DNA of 64,000 nt from the NCBI RefSeq assembly GCF_039905635.1, contig NZ_CP157000.1:744001-808000 (forward strand). Reading direction: 5' to 3'. This DNA is from Microbacterium sp. ProA8 (GTDB lineage: Bacteria; Actinomycetota; Actinomycetes; Actinomycetales; Microbacteriaceae). Under the pieces are notes generated by a model. It had not been told where the DNA came from, did no database searches, and saw only the letters and a list, made by a program, of their open reading frames with translations. Every line of letters begins with the position of its first letter. Position 1 is the first letter of the stretch. This document shows positions 16,456 through 25,305 of this stretch, piece after piece. The position numbers were made by a program, and so were the translations under genes.

Positions 16456-17936
16456 GCTCCGTCGCCATGACGGAGCGCCCGCCGAGGCCTGCGGCATCCG
16501 TCACCTCCTCGTCACGCCCGGCCGCGCCGCTCGCCTGGCTGCGGGAGCGGGGCATGGGCGCGAGCATCCTGGTCGCCGCGATCTCGAGCGCGTTCGGCGC
16601 GATCCTGCTCAGCGCCACGGGGTTCATCGCCGCGCTGCTGCGGGCAGACCCGTACATCGGCGACAGCGGCACGCTCGCGGCGGTGCTCGCGATCATGAGC
16701 TTCCTGCTCATCGGGGTCGCCGTGTACGTCGCCGCCGTCGTCACCGCCAACACCTTCGCCACGGTCATCGCCGGACGCACGCGCCGCATCGCGCTGCTGC
16801 GCCTCATCGGCGCCTCCGCGCGCTCGCAGCGCTCCGAGGTGGCACGGCAGGGCCTCGGGGTGGGCGTGATCGGCGCCGTGCTGGGACTGGTCGGCGGCAC
16901 GCTGGCCGCGTGGGCGGGTGTGCTGCTGGCGACGTGGGCGCTCGGCATCCAGGATGTCGACTACGCCGTCGTGCAGCCGGTGCTGCTGGTGCCGGCAGGC
17001 GTCGTCGCACTGACGACATGGGCGGCCGCGTGGGCGGGGTCGCGGCGCGTGCTGACGGTCACGCCGTTGCAGGCGCTCGGCGGCTCGGTCGAGGCATCCC
17101 ACGACGCGCAGGTGCGCAGGGGGGCGCGCAACGGCGTCGCGATCGCCCTGTTCGCGATCGGCGGCGTGCTGCTCGCGGGCGGGATTCTGATCGGCCTCGT
17201 GTCGCCGCTGGGAGTGGTCGTGGCATTCTTCGGCGGCATCTTCTCCTTCACCGGCCTCGCGCTCGGCGCGACGCTCGTCATGCCGCCGGTGCTGCGGCTC
17301 GTCGGCAGGCTGTTCGGCCGCTCGGCGACGGCCCGGCTGGCGGCCGAGAACGCCCTGCGGTATCCCGAGCGCTCGAGCCGCATGGCCATCGGGGTCGTCA
17401 TGGGCGTCACGCTGGTGACGATGTTCGCGGTCGCGCTCGAGACGCAGAAGGCCGTGTTCGCGGCATCCGCCGACGGTCCGCTGCCCTCCGACATGACGAC
17501 GCTCATGGACACGTTCGCCGGCATCATGATGGGCCTCGTGGCCGTCTCGGCCGTGATCGCCGCGGTCGGTCTCGTCAATCTGCTGACCATCGGCGTCGTG
17601 CAGCGGCGTCGCGAGCTCGGACTGCTGCGCGCGCTGGGTGTGTCGACGGGCCAGGTGCGTCGCCTCGTGCTGCTGGAGGCCGCGCATATCACGATCACCG
17701 CCACCGTGACGGGGCTGGTGCTCGGCACGGCCTACGGCTGGGCCGGCGCGCAATCGCTCCTCGGCGCGGTGCCGATGCCCCCGTCGTTCTCGGCGCCGAC
17801 GCTGGTCGCCCCGGCCGTGCCGTGGCTGCCCGTCGCGATCATCGTGGTGGCGACGGCGGTGCTCACGCTGGTTGCGGCCGTCGTGCCGACGCGGCTCGCG
17901 ACGCGGGTCGCTCCGGTCGAGGCGCTCGCCGACTGA
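16452..17936 (+). CDS. FtsX-like ABC transporter permease
   Basis: The 494-aa protein has two FtsX-type membrane modules. The first has helices around residues 35-60, 75-100 and 135-160; the second follows in the C-terminal half, with LRALGVSTGQVRRLVLLEA and terminal RLATRVAPVEALAD matching the FtsX cytoplasmic and C-terminal consensus. It is the membrane partner of the preceding ATPase. The GTG start overlaps the ATPase stop (GTGA), so the two are co-translated. The substrate is unknown; the nearby two-component system suggests a role in envelope-stress or peptide resistance. Confidence 0.92.
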
Positions 17937-17950
17937 GGCCGGGGGTCGGA

Positions 17951-17979
17951 TGCCGCGGCGCGGGCTTCGCGCCGCGGCA
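17951..17979. terminator. Bidirectional hairpin between convergent genes
   Basis: A perfect 12-bp stem (TGCCGCGGCGCG) with a 5-nt loop lies 14 nt after the FtsX-like stop and 6 nt before the end of the MBL gene. No T-tract is visible. Confidence 0.6.
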
Positions 17980-17985
17980 GGGCCG

Positions 17986-19293
17986 TCACTCCTGGGATGG
18001 GACGAGGCGGAACGGACCCCGGGCGGCATCCGTCACGAGTTCGAGGTACTCCTGCCCGCCGTCGAGGTCGTCGGTCGAATAGAGGTCGGCGACCTCGCGG
18101 AGCGCGTCCACGAGGCGCTGCTGGGGAACCGCGTTGTCGTTGGTGCCGTGGACACCCTGCCTCGTCGACATGACCGCCGCGAGCCGGGGGAGAGTAGCCG
18201 GGCGTGCGCCCCACAGCGCGTGCAGTGACCGCGGCGTCGCGTTGCGGCTGCCGTGGTGGCCAACCTTGTAGAGGTCGATCCTCGCCAGCCGTTCGCGGAG
18301 GCCCGCATCGTCGCCCAGCTGATCGAGCGTGTGACGCCAGTTCTCGATCTGCGCATCGCCGGAGAACAGCAGCGATACCCCGCCGACTTCCAGCAGCAGG
18401 ATGACGCTGGTGTTGTTGAGCGCGTCGTCGAGGTCGCGCACCAGCCGCGCGGCCGAGTGGGATCGCTGATTCGCGAGCCGGTCGATGAGCCACCGGACCG
18501 GGCCAGGCCCGTGGGTGATCGGCGCCCGCGGGTCGGCCTCGGTGGTCGTCGCCACCAGACGCAGCGAGGCTCCCAGCGCGGTGAGCCAGTACTCAGGGTC
18601 GTTCTCACGCTGCTGGGCGACGCGGGGATCCTGATCGACGGTGGGAGGGCCAAGCACCGTCACGCCGACTCCCGGGACGACATCCTCGATGCCGGAGTCC
18701 ATGCCCGCGTGCAGATAGCGACCCCGGCCGTCGCTCGAGAGCTCGTTCAGCAGCGAGACGGCTTCGGCATTCTTCAGCTGGTCCTCTGCCGCCGCCCTGA
18801 CCTCGTCGTCCAGACCCACGAGAGTGGCGAGTCGGGCGACCTGCGCCTGCGCCTGCGAGAGCAGAGCCGCGTACCTCACGGAGGCCCGGCTGATGCCGGC
18901 CGCTTCGTCCGGCGCCCTCGCCGGTCCGTCCGCGTCCGCCGACAGTCGCGGGTCTTCCGTCCACGACCGCACCACGAGCCGGGGAGCGAGTCGCTTGAGG
19001 ATGGCCGCGCCGGCGTCGACCTCGAATCCGCGGAGGTGGTCCCGGTGCCGGTGGGTCACCACGAGCACGTCGAGCTCGCCACCGGTGTGCTCCTCGAGGA
19101 GCGCCGCGACATCGCCCATGCGGCCGCGAGCCCTGCCCTCCCGGGGAGGATGGCTTGTACCGAAGTCGATGAGGATGTGGCGTACATCGCGGCCGTCCGG
19201 CAGCGGCGAGTCGTATTCGACCGACACCAGGAAGCAGTCGCCGAAGCCGACCTGGTACATGCGGACGCGGACGCGGATCGGAGTGCTCACCAT
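17986..19293 (-). CDS. MBL-fold metallo-hydrolase, ComEC/Rec2-like
   Basis: The 435-aa cytoplasmic protein starts VRMYQVGFGDCFLVSVE, as in ComEC-type metallo-beta-lactamase domains. It has the zinc-binding HRHRDH box in VVTHRHRDHLRGF (about residues 80-92), a second metal aspartate in LLFSGDAQ and a late His pair in YKVGHHGSRNA. A helical insertion of roughly 120 residues between the first motifs and the core is unusual. It lacks the ComEC membrane channel, so it is a stand-alone hydrolase of nucleic-acid or phosphodiester type by fold; the substrate is unknown. Its start overlaps the stop of the gluzincin gene by 7 nt, so the two probably act together. Confidence 0.88.
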   Translation of the reverse strand: MVSTPIRVRVRMYQVGFGDCFLVSVEYDSPLPDGRDVRHILIDFGTSHPPREGRARGRMGDVAALLEEHTGGELDVLVVTHRHRDHLRGFEVDAGAAILKRLAPRLVVRSWTEDPRLSADADGPARAPDEAAGISRASVRYAALLSQAQAQVARLATLVGLDDEVRAAAEDQLKNAEAVSLLNELSSDGRGRYLHAGMDSGIEDVVPGVGVTVLGPPTVDQDPRVAQQRENDPEYWLTALGASLRLVATTTEADPRAPITHGPGPVRWLIDRLANQRSHSAARLVRDLDDALNNTSVILLLEVGGVSLLFSGDAQIENWRHTLDQLGDDAGLRERLARIDLYKVGHHGSRNATPRSLHALWGARPATLPRLAAVMSTRQGVHGTNDNAVPQQRLVDALREVADLYSTDDLDGGQEYLELVTDAARGPFRLVPSQE

Positions 19294-21029
19294 GTCTCCC
19301 CGGAACTCTGCTGGGTGCGGTGCAGCTGGGCGAACGTCTGCCCGCGGGCTACGCCGTCCGAGAAACCGAGTCGCGCCGACGTATCGCGGCGCCCGGTCCT
19401 GTCGAGGTGGTCGAGCCGCCTCTGCTGTCGGCGCCAGTCGTCCAGTCGCTTGTGGATGTGCAGCTTGAGCCGGCCGAACTGGTCGAAGATCAGCGTGCCG
19501 CCGCCGTAAAGCTGCACGGGTGTGCGCGGGTCGATCCCCGCGGACAGCTGGAGGCCCGACTCGTCGGTGAACTCACCCGCGGTCATGTCGGCCATCTGCA
19601 CGTACGTGGCAACCGACTCGGGCACGATGAGGCCGTCCGGACCGATCCTCTGCGTCGGCAGCACGGACTCGATCGCCGTGTAGTAGTCCGTCGACACGTC
19701 GAGCCGGCGCGCGTTCTGCCACAGGAACCGGAAGACCTCGTCGCGGTCGCTGCGGAGCCCGGCGAAGTTGATGCCGAGATAGCGGGGAGCGAGCTCAGCG
19801 TCGAGGACATCCGTCACCCGATCGGCCGATCGCTGGATGCCGGCCCTGGCGAAGCCGTCCATCAGCAGCTGCCGGTAGCCGAAGTCGTCATCCGGCACGA
19901 CCTCGTTGTCGGCGAGCAGCACCGCGTTCAGCAGATCGCCGAAGTCGAACTCGACGGGCGGCAGGTAGTCCAGACCGCGGATGAGCATCGTGAGCAGCTG
20001 GGATGCCGCTCTCGCCCCCTCCTCCGCGGCGCGCGCGCGGTCGATCGTGATGCCCCGACCGCTCGCGGTCTCACCGTTCGGGCGGGAGAGGACGGCCTGC
20101 AGCCGCTTATGCCAGATCTCGATCAGCAGATCGAAGGCGATGGCGACCAGCACCTCGCCACGCCGGTGCGGTTCTAGGAACTCGGGCCGCTTCGCCCAGT
20201 CGGCGGGCGGCGGATTCAGCGCCGATTCGCGCAGCGCCCCGCGGCCCTGGGTCAGCACGCTGCCGACCTGCTCCGCAACGCGGGCGAGCATGCTGCTGCG
20301 GAGCGCGTCGGGCTGGATTCGGCCGCGCGGGATGCGCCCGCTTCGGTCGGGCCTGCCGAGGGCCTGCTCGATGACCGGACGGATCGAGAACACCGAGAGG
20401 AGCGCGACGATGTCGGCGAAGCCTTCGTGGAAGGCCGCCTGGTCGGGCAGGCTCGGCTCGAGGAACCGGCGGCGGAGCCCGTCGAGCACGGCGTGCGTCG
20501 TCTCGTGCACCACCACGTCGTGGCTGAGGCAGGTGTAGACGGCCTCGCCACGGGGGTCGACGGGCGGCACATACCCGAACAGCAGCGCGCGGTCCTCGAA
20601 CGAGTAGTACGCGTTCGCCTCGGCGAACGCGTGCGGCACGAGGAAGAGCTGGTGACTGCCGAACCCCCAGGGCAGCCGCCGGCCGAGCGCCGTCTCGAAC
20701 GTGGAAAGAGTCCGCGCCGCCGTGGCGTACACGTGCTGGGCGTGGAAGGCTGGGTCCGTACGCAGGACCTCGTCGTCGGCATCCGCGAACATGTCCTCCT
20801 TGCCCAGAGGCTCGTGCTTGATGTAGCGTCCGGTCGCCGAGTCGTAGTCGACGACGTGCAGCCGCGCTCCGCGCGGCCCGTCCTCCATTCGAGACCACGG
20901 CACTTTCACCCGCGCCGTCAGAATCCTGCCGTCGTCGCCGCTGACCGCGGGGTCCTGCGCGATCAGCCGCAGTGTCACGTGGGTGCGGGGCTCGTCGGCG
21001 GGCTCGGCGTACTCGACACCATCGGTCAT
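19287..21029 (-). CDS. Gluzincin-type (HExxH) metallopeptidase-like protein
   Basis: The 580-aa protein has no signal peptide and carries HETTH (175-179) in VVVHETTHAVLDGLRRRF, followed by FHEGFADIVAL (E202), the spacing of M4/fungalysin-like gluzincins (HExxH, then a glutamate about 25 residues later). A zinc peptidase role is therefore likely, but a cytoplasmic location would be unusual for secreted M4 enzymes. The remaining 370 residues form a helical region I do not recognise. I placed the start at the ATG at 21029, after a GGGGG stretch; longer upstream starts lack support. It overlaps the MBL-fold gene, making a two-gene unit. Confidence 0.8.
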   Translation of the reverse strand: MTDGVEYAEPADEPRTHVTLRLIAQDPAVSGDDGRILTARVKVPWSRMEDGPRGARLHVVDYDSATGRYIKHEPLGKEDMFADADDEVLRTDPAFHAQHVYATAARTLSTFETALGRRLPWGFGSHQLFLVPHAFAEANAYYSFEDRALLFGYVPPVDPRGEAVYTCLSHDVVVHETTHAVLDGLRRRFLEPSLPDQAAFHEGFADIVALLSVFSIRPVIEQALGRPDRSGRIPRGRIQPDALRSSMLARVAEQVGSVLTQGRGALRESALNPPPADWAKRPEFLEPHRRGEVLVAIAFDLLIEIWHKRLQAVLSRPNGETASGRGITIDRARAAEEGARAASQLLTMLIRGLDYLPPVEFDFGDLLNAVLLADNEVVPDDDFGYRQLLMDGFARAGIQRSADRVTDVLDAELAPRYLGINFAGLRSDRDEVFRFLWQNARRLDVSTDYYTAIESVLPTQRIGPDGLIVPESVATYVQMADMTAGEFTDESGLQLSAGIDPRTPVQLYGGGTLIFDQFGRLKLHIHKRLDDWRRQQRRLDHLDRTGRRDTSARLGFSDGVARGQTFAQLHRTQQSSGETW

Positions 21030-21173
21030 GTCGCACCCCCAGGGTCCTCGGCTCCACCTTGCAGCGGTTTGCTCCGCTGCGATAGAGCGGTCGCGGCGCG
21101 CGGATGATACGCGGCCATGCTCAGGGCGGATACGGGCGTGCGGCCCGCCGGCGGCCGGGTGCAGGCTGAGGCC

Positions 21174-21767
21174 ATGAAGATCGACATCGTGGAGCACGAA
21201 CCGCCCTACCGCGTCGGCGTCATCGTCGGCAGTCTGTCACGCGAATCCATCAACCGGCGTCTGGCCACGGCGCTGCAGCGCCTTGCGCCACCCGAGCTCG
21301 AGTTCTTCGAGATCGGCTACGGCGATCTGCCGCTGTACAACCGCGACCTCGACAGCGACTACCCGCAGGAGGCGCTGGACTTCAAGGCGGCGGTGCGCTC
21401 AGCCGACGCGCTGCTGTTCGTGACGCCGGAGTACAACCGCTCGCTGCCCGGTCCGCTGAAGAACGCCATCGACTGGGGGAGCCGCCCCTGGGGTCAGAAC
21501 GCGTGGTCCGACAAGCCGACCGCCGTGATCGGCGCGTCGGCCGGTCAGATCGGCACGGCCGTCGGCCAGCAGTCGCTGCGGAGCACGCTGAGCTTCCTCA
21601 ATGCGCGGCAGATGACGAGCCCCGAGGCGTACATCCACTTCACGTCCGGGTTGGTCGAAGACAGCGGCGAGGTCACCGTGCCGGAGACCGAGGAGTTCCT
21701 CCGCACGTTCATGGTGAAGTTCCTCGAGTACACCGCGCGGGTGCTCACCGTGATCCCGCAGGCCTGA
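21174..21767 (+). CDS. NADPH-dependent FMN reductase family protein
   Basis: The 197-aa flavodoxin-fold protein has GVIVGSLSRESINRRLA (about residues 14-30, phosphate-binding loop) and FVTPEYNRSLPGPLKNAIDW (about 82-101, FMN isoalloxazine contact), both typical of the ArsH/chromate/azo-reductase-like family. Such enzymes reduce FMN or quinones with NAD(P)H. I placed the start at the ATG at 21174 because the family begins just before this glycine-rich loop. It is divergent from the gluzincin gene, with a control region of about 145 nt between them. Confidence 0.92.
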   Translation: MKIDIVEHEPPYRVGVIVGSLSRESINRRLATALQRLAPPELEFFEIGYGDLPLYNRDLDSDYPQEALDFKAAVRSADALLFVTPEYNRSLPGPLKNAIDWGSRPWGQNAWSDKPTAVIGASAGQIGTAVGQQSLRSTLSFLNARQMTSPEAYIHFTSGLVEDSGEVTVPETEEFLRTFMVKFLEYTARVLTVIPQA

Positions 21768-21810
21768 CAGCCGCTGATCTACGGCAGCCCGCGGCATCCG
21801 TCCCTCGCCG

Positions 21811-21907
21811 CCGCCATTCGCCGAGAACAGGTGTTCTGGCGAGTGCAGGGCCGTCTGTCGCAACCGCGCCTGTGTACACCCGAACACCTGTTCCGGGCGA
21901 AAAGCGG
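21811..21907. repeat. 97-bp interrupted palindrome between convergent genes
   Basis: The two ends pair imperfectly over about 45 nt. The best parts are CCGC..TTCGCC and a perfect 12-bp arm GAACAGGTGTTC (21825-21836) matched by GAACACCTGTTC (21882-21893). Each 12-mer is itself nearly palindromic (GAACA..TGTTC). It lies between the FMN-reductase and SRPBCC stops and may terminate both, or be a mobile repeat. Confidence 0.7.
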
Positions 21908-21916
21908 CTCACCCGC

Positions 21917-22471
21917 TCAGGCGCCTGCGCCCGCGTCCGTGCCTGCGCCCGCGCCCGCGTCCGCCTCCGCGGTGCCGGGTTCGGGATCGTGCGCCCAGCC
22001 CGGGGCGAGCGCCTTCACACGTGCCGCGCGCCACTGCCAGATGCCCCACAGCACCGGCCACAGCAGCGGCGCGGTCGGGCCGCCGATGACCAGGCGGTCG
22101 CGCCACAGCGTCTTGCCGGGCTGCCCCGGCGCCGGTGACACGGCCATCTGGTGATCCCACACGTCGAGGCTCGCGAGCGGACCGGTCAGCGGGATCCCGC
22201 TGTCGCGGAAGACCCGCACGCGCCCGCCCGGCTCATCGACCGACCGCTCGCTGACGTGGATCAGCTGCCGCCCCATCGGCACCGAGCCGAACGCCGACAG
22301 CTGCACGGGCACGTCGTCGCCGGGAGTCCACGACGTCGGCAGGCCGCGGGGGACGAGCGGCGCGAGATCCATCACCGGCCCGTAGAGCTCGGCCACTGCA
22401 CGCGGCGAGTGCACCGCCCGCCACGCGGCGTCGGGGTCGCAGTCGATCACGAACTTCAGCAGGATCCGCAT
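21917..22471 (-). CDS. SRPBCC-like (START/Bet v1 fold) protein
   Basis: The 184-aa protein starts MRILLKFVIDCDPDAAWRAV, a typical first strand and helix of SRPBCC ligand-binding domains. Later it has VWDHQMAVSPAPG and TLWRDRLVIGG. The C-terminal 20 residues are low-complexity Ala/Gly/Asp/Thr. I recognise no catalytic residue, and the role and ligand are unknown. An alternative ATG lies 15 nt upstream at 22486; the fold begins at the downstream one, though neither has a convincing ribosome site. It is convergent with the FMN-reductase gene across a palindromic element. Confidence 0.75.
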   Translation of the reverse strand: MRILLKFVIDCDPDAAWRAVHSPRAVAELYGPVMDLAPLVPRGLPTSWTPGDDVPVQLSAFGSVPMGRQLIHVSERSVDEPGGRVRVFRDSGIPLTGPLASLDVWDHQMAVSPAPGQPGKTLWRDRLVIGGPTAPLLWPVLWGIWQWRAARVKALAPGWAHDPEPGTAEADAGAGAGTDAGAGA

Positions 22472-22555
22472 GCTCCAGTGTCGCATCAGCCTCGGCGACG
22501 GTCACCGGCTCGGCGCAGCTTCCAGGGCCGGGCGCGGATCGCGGATGCCGCGGCC

Positions 22556-22561
22556 TACGCT
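22556..22561 (+). promoter_or_regulatory. -10 element, leaderless comB-like gene
   Basis: TACGCT ends 6 nt before the ATG at 22568. Confidence 0.5.
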
Positions 22562-22567
22562 GGACGG

Positions 22568-23209
22568 ATGCCCGAGAGTCCCTTCGACCAGCGCCGCTAT
22601 CAGGTCCGCCACGACTGGGGAGTCGAGGGCCTCCGGCGCCTCGCACCCGCCGATGTCGTCGTGATCGTCGACGTGCTGCGCTTCTCGACGACGGTGACGG
22701 ATGCCGTCGCCCGGGGCGAGAGCGTGCCGCTCGACGCCTCGGCGCACGCGGTGTCCCTCAACGGCGCGGCGCTGGCGGATGCGGCCCGCGAATCCGGCGC
22801 GGTGGTGCTGCTCGGCTGCCTCCGCAACGCCTCGGCCGTGGCCGGTGCGGTGCTCGACCTCCAGCACCGGCGTGTCGCGCGGACGAGCATCGCGGTGATC
22901 GCCGCCGGCGAGCTGGCCGGTCGCGAGACCGGCGCGTCGCTGAGGTTCGCCGTCGAGGACCAGCTCGGTGCCGGCGCGGTCGTCGACGCCCTCGGCGCGC
23001 TCGGCATCGACCACACCTCGCCTGAAGCGGCCGCCGCGGGCGAGGCGTTCCGCGGGCTGCGCGGCGCCGTGCGCCACCTGCTCACCGCGAGCGGCTCGGG
23101 CCAGGAGCTGCTCGACCGCGGGTCGCGCGACGAGGTGCTGAACGCCGCTGCGGTGGATGCGGCATCCGTCGTACCCGTTCTCCGCGACGATTCGTTCGTC
23201 GCCTACTGA
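22568..23209 (+). CDS. ComB-like 2-phosphosulfolactate phosphatase family protein
   Basis: The 213-aa protein has the ComB signatures VVIVDVLRFSTTVTDAVARG (about residues 30-49), VVLLGCLRNASAVA and IAVIAAGE. ComB hydrolyses 2-phosphosulfolactate in coenzyme M synthesis; bacteria without coenzyme M often keep the family, and its role there is unclear. No other sulfolactate gene is seen here, so the biochemical label is tentative. The ATG follows a TACGCT -10 element by 6 nt with no ribosome site. It is convergent with the SprT-like gene. Confidence 0.85.
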   Translation: MPESPFDQRRYQVRHDWGVEGLRRLAPADVVVIVDVLRFSTTVTDAVARGESVPLDASAHAVSLNGAALADAARESGAVVLLGCLRNASAVAGAVLDLQHRRVARTSIAVIAAGELAGRETGASLRFAVEDQLGAGAVVDALGALGIDHTSPEAAAAGEAFRGLRGAVRHLLTASGSGQELLDRGSRDEVLNAAAVDAASVVPVLRDDSFVAY

Positions 23210-23250
23210 GGGCGACGCTACGGGCCGGACCGCGGGCGCAGGGCGCGGGC

Positions 23251-23742
23251 TCAGTCGCGCGGGGTCATCGCGGCGAGGCGCGTCGCGCGGGTGATCTCGC
23301 GCCGGGTCCAGGTGAACGCGTGGCGCTCGTCGAACCCCGGTGCGCACTTGGCGCACGACGTCGGCCTCGTCGCCTTGCGGTGCCGGTAGGCGACGTGCCC
23401 GGCGGGGCACACGCCGATCCACGGCGCGAGCTCGGTCGCCGTCTCGCCGTGGTGGGTCGTGCCGCCGACATAGCCGAGCTCCCGCGCGACCTCTTTCCAG
23501 CGCGGCCCGTGCCCGGCGCGCGGACCCGCCAGCGCGTGGGCCACCTCGTGCAGCAGCGTCTGGTGGTTGGTGTCGTCGTCGTACCGCGCCGCGAGGTAGC
23601 GCGACACGCTGATGCGCTTGTGCGTGTAGTCGCACAGCCCCGCACGACGCTTGGCGTTGTCGAACGCGAAGGTCCACGACGGATCGAGGTGGGCGGCGAT
23701 GAGGGCGTCGGCCCAATGCCGCACGCGATGCAGTTCCGACAT
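23251..23742 (-). CDS. SprT-like zinc protein
   Basis: The 163-aa protein has HEVAHALAG (about residues 65-73), the HExxH zinc-peptidase motif of SprT/Spartan-like domains, and a late CPAGH...CAKC zinc-ribbon-like cluster (about 111-133). Spartan relatives cleave DNA-crosslinked proteins; the function of bacterial SprT-like proteins is poorly defined. A TAGTCT -10 lies 6 nt upstream of the ATG, so it is probably leaderless. It stands alone between convergent comB and the TPR-like gene. Confidence 0.9.
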   Translation of the reverse strand: MSELHRVRHWADALIAAHLDPSWTFAFDNAKRRAGLCDYTHKRISVSRYLAARYDDDTNHQTLLHEVAHALAGPRAGHGPRWKEVARELGYVGGTTHHGETATELAPWIGVCPAGHVAYRHRKATRPTSCAKCAPGFDERHAFTWTRREITRATRLAAMTPRD

Positions 23743-23748
23743 GACGCG

Positions 23749-23754
23749 AGACTA
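23749..23754 (-). promoter_or_regulatory. -10 element, leaderless sprT-like gene
   Basis: On the minus strand TAGTCT ends 6 nt before the ATG at 23742. Confidence 0.5.
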
Positions 23755-23792
23755 GAACATAACTCCGACACTCAGACCGACGGCATCCACCC

Positions 23793-24320
23793 TCAGCTGG
23801 CGACGGTGGCGGCGGTACGGCGCCGGTCGGCGGCGTCGATCGCGAGGAGCACGGACTCGAGCTGGTCCTGGGTGGCGCCGGACTCCTGACGCAGGAACAG
23901 TGCGCGCTTGAAGTCCTTGCGGGCGGCGTCGTAGTCGCCGGCGTCGAAGTGGACCTTGCCCCGATGCTGGTGCGCGAAGGCGGCGATGCCGGCCCATCCC
24001 TGTCCTTCGGCCTCGGCGGCGCAGGTCGTGAGCTCCTGCTCGGCGGCGGCGTAGGCGCCCCGCGCCTGCAGGACGGTGGCGTGCAGGATGCGGGCTCGGA
24101 GCAGGTCCTTGCGGGTGCCCGCCATGCGCGCGACGCGGACCGACTGCTCGGAGACCACCAGGGCGTCCTCGGGGCGGTCGAGCACCTTCAGCAGCCAGAC
24201 GCGCTCCAGCAGCGCCGGTAGGCTGCGCTGCTCGCCGATCTCTTCGAGCCGCTCTCTGCACTCGCTGGGATTCACCCGTTCGCGGAGGGTATCGGGATCG
24301 TACCCGCTGATGTAGCTCAC
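23793..24320 (-). CDS. TPR-like helical repeat protein
   Basis: The 175-aa all-helical protein has tetratricopeptide-like periodicity: LLERVWLLKVLDRPEDALVV, RARILHATVLQARGAYAAAE, then FAHQHRGKVHFDAGDYDAAR, each followed by a paired helix. It begins SYISGYDPDTLRERVNPSEC. TPR modules hold protein partners; none is evident nearby. The GTG at 24320 has an AGGGAG site 7 nt upstream, and the in-frame region upstream of it is low-complexity and unlike a protein. Confidence 0.82.
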   Translation of the reverse strand: MSYISGYDPDTLRERVNPSECRERLEEIGEQRSLPALLERVWLLKVLDRPEDALVVSEQSVRVARMAGTRKDLLRARILHATVLQARGAYAAAEQELTTCAAEAEGQGWAGIAAFAHQHRGKVHFDAGDYDAARKDFKRALFLRQESGATQDQLESVLLAIDAADRRRTAATVAS

Positions 24321-24402
24321 GTCTGACTCCCTTCGCCGAACCGGTGGCCCATCCAGTGTGCCTGGCAGGCTCGCGCTCGGCGGCGTGCCACGCCGGATCG
24401 CG

Positions 24403-25266
24403 TCAGCGTGAGAACACGGATGCCGAGGGCTTCGGCGACGGCGTGGCATCGGCGTCGGTGGCGACCCGCGCACCGCGCGCGAAGTCGTCGAGCTCGCGGC
24501 CCTCCGCGACCTTCGCCGGGTGAGGCCCGGCCGCCATGAGCCGCGGCAGCCACTCGGTCGGAAGCGGCGCCGGCGAGGCGGCGATCACGAGGTTGCCGAA
24601 GCGTCGCCCCTTGAGGGTCTGCACCTCGGCGAGCACGATGACGTGCTCGAGCACGGCCTGCACGGTCGCGACCTCGCGGCGGGCGAACGCGAGCCCCGCG
24701 CCGTCGGCGACGTTGACGAGCAGCACGCCGTCGGGGGCGAGGAAGCGGGCGGCCTCGGTGAAGAACTCGACGGTGGTGAGGTGCGCGGGCGTCTGCGCGC
24801 CGGAGTACACGTCCGACACGATGAGGTCGGCGGCGCCGACGAGTCCGGCGGGAAGGCGCCCGAGGGCTGCGCGCGCGTCGCCGATCCGCATGCGGATGGA
24901 CGCGCCGCGGGGCAGCGGCAGGTTCTCGCGCACGAGGTCCCACAGCGCCGGCTCGAGCTCGACCACCTGCTGCCGGGAGCCCGGCCGCGTCGCCTCGACG
25001 TAGCGGGGGATCGTGAGGGCGCCGGCGCCCAGGTGGATGGCGGTGAGCGGCTGCCCCGGCATCCGCAGCCGGTCGATCACCGCTCCCATGCGCGCGATGT
25101 ACTCGAAGTGCAGATGGGTCGGATCGTCGAGGTCGACGTGCGACTGCGGGGTGCCGTCGACGTCGAGCTCCCACCCGCCGCCGAACTGCGAGCGCACCAC
25201 GCGGGCGAGGGTGCCGTCCGAGAGGCGCACGGAGGGGACGGATGCCTCTTCCCGCGCGCGTGCCAT
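24403..25266 (-). CDS. Spermidine synthase-like (SAM-dependent methyltransferase fold) protein
   Basis: The 287-aa protein has a spermidine synthase-type Rossmann core: AIHLGAGALTIPRYV (SAM/decarboxylated-SAM loop, about residue 74), VVELEPALWDLV, RIGDARAALGRLP and LIVSDVYSGAQTP, with an N-terminal beta region (HLHFEYIARMGAVID). Actinobacteria often carry such spermidine-synthase-like proteins without clear polyamine synthesis, so the enzymatic role is unproven. The last 25 residues are low-complexity. A TACCGT -10 lies 6 nt before the ATG at 25266, and GGAG lies 2 nt before it. It is divergent from the peptide ABC transporter across a repeat-rich control region. Confidence 0.87.
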   Translation of the reverse strand: MARAREEASVPSVRLSDGTLARVVRSQFGGGWELDVDGTPQSHVDLDDPTHLHFEYIARMGAVIDRLRMPGQPLTAIHLGAGALTIPRYVEATRPGSRQQVVELEPALWDLVRENLPLPRGASIRMRIGDARAALGRLPAGLVGAADLIVSDVYSGAQTPAHLTTVEFFTEAARFLAPDGVLLVNVADGAGLAFARREVATVQAVLEHVIVLAEVQTLKGRRFGNLVIAASPAPLPTEWLPRLMAAGPHPAKVAEGRELDDFARGARVATDADATPSPKPSASVFSR

Positions 25267-25272
25267 GGCTCC

Positions 25273-25278
25273 ACGGTA
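25273..25278 (-). promoter_or_regulatory. -10 element, spermidine synthase-like gene
   Basis: Minus-strand TACCGT ends 6 nt before the ATG at 25266. Confidence 0.45.
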
Positions 25279-25305
25279 TCGGCGCCCGGCCCGCGCGTCC
25301 CGCTC

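Noticed and set aside
21825..21893. GAACnnnnGTTC words as LexA (SOS) boxes
   Set aside because: They lie between two convergent gene ends, not in a promoter, and are better explained as arms of the larger palindrome.
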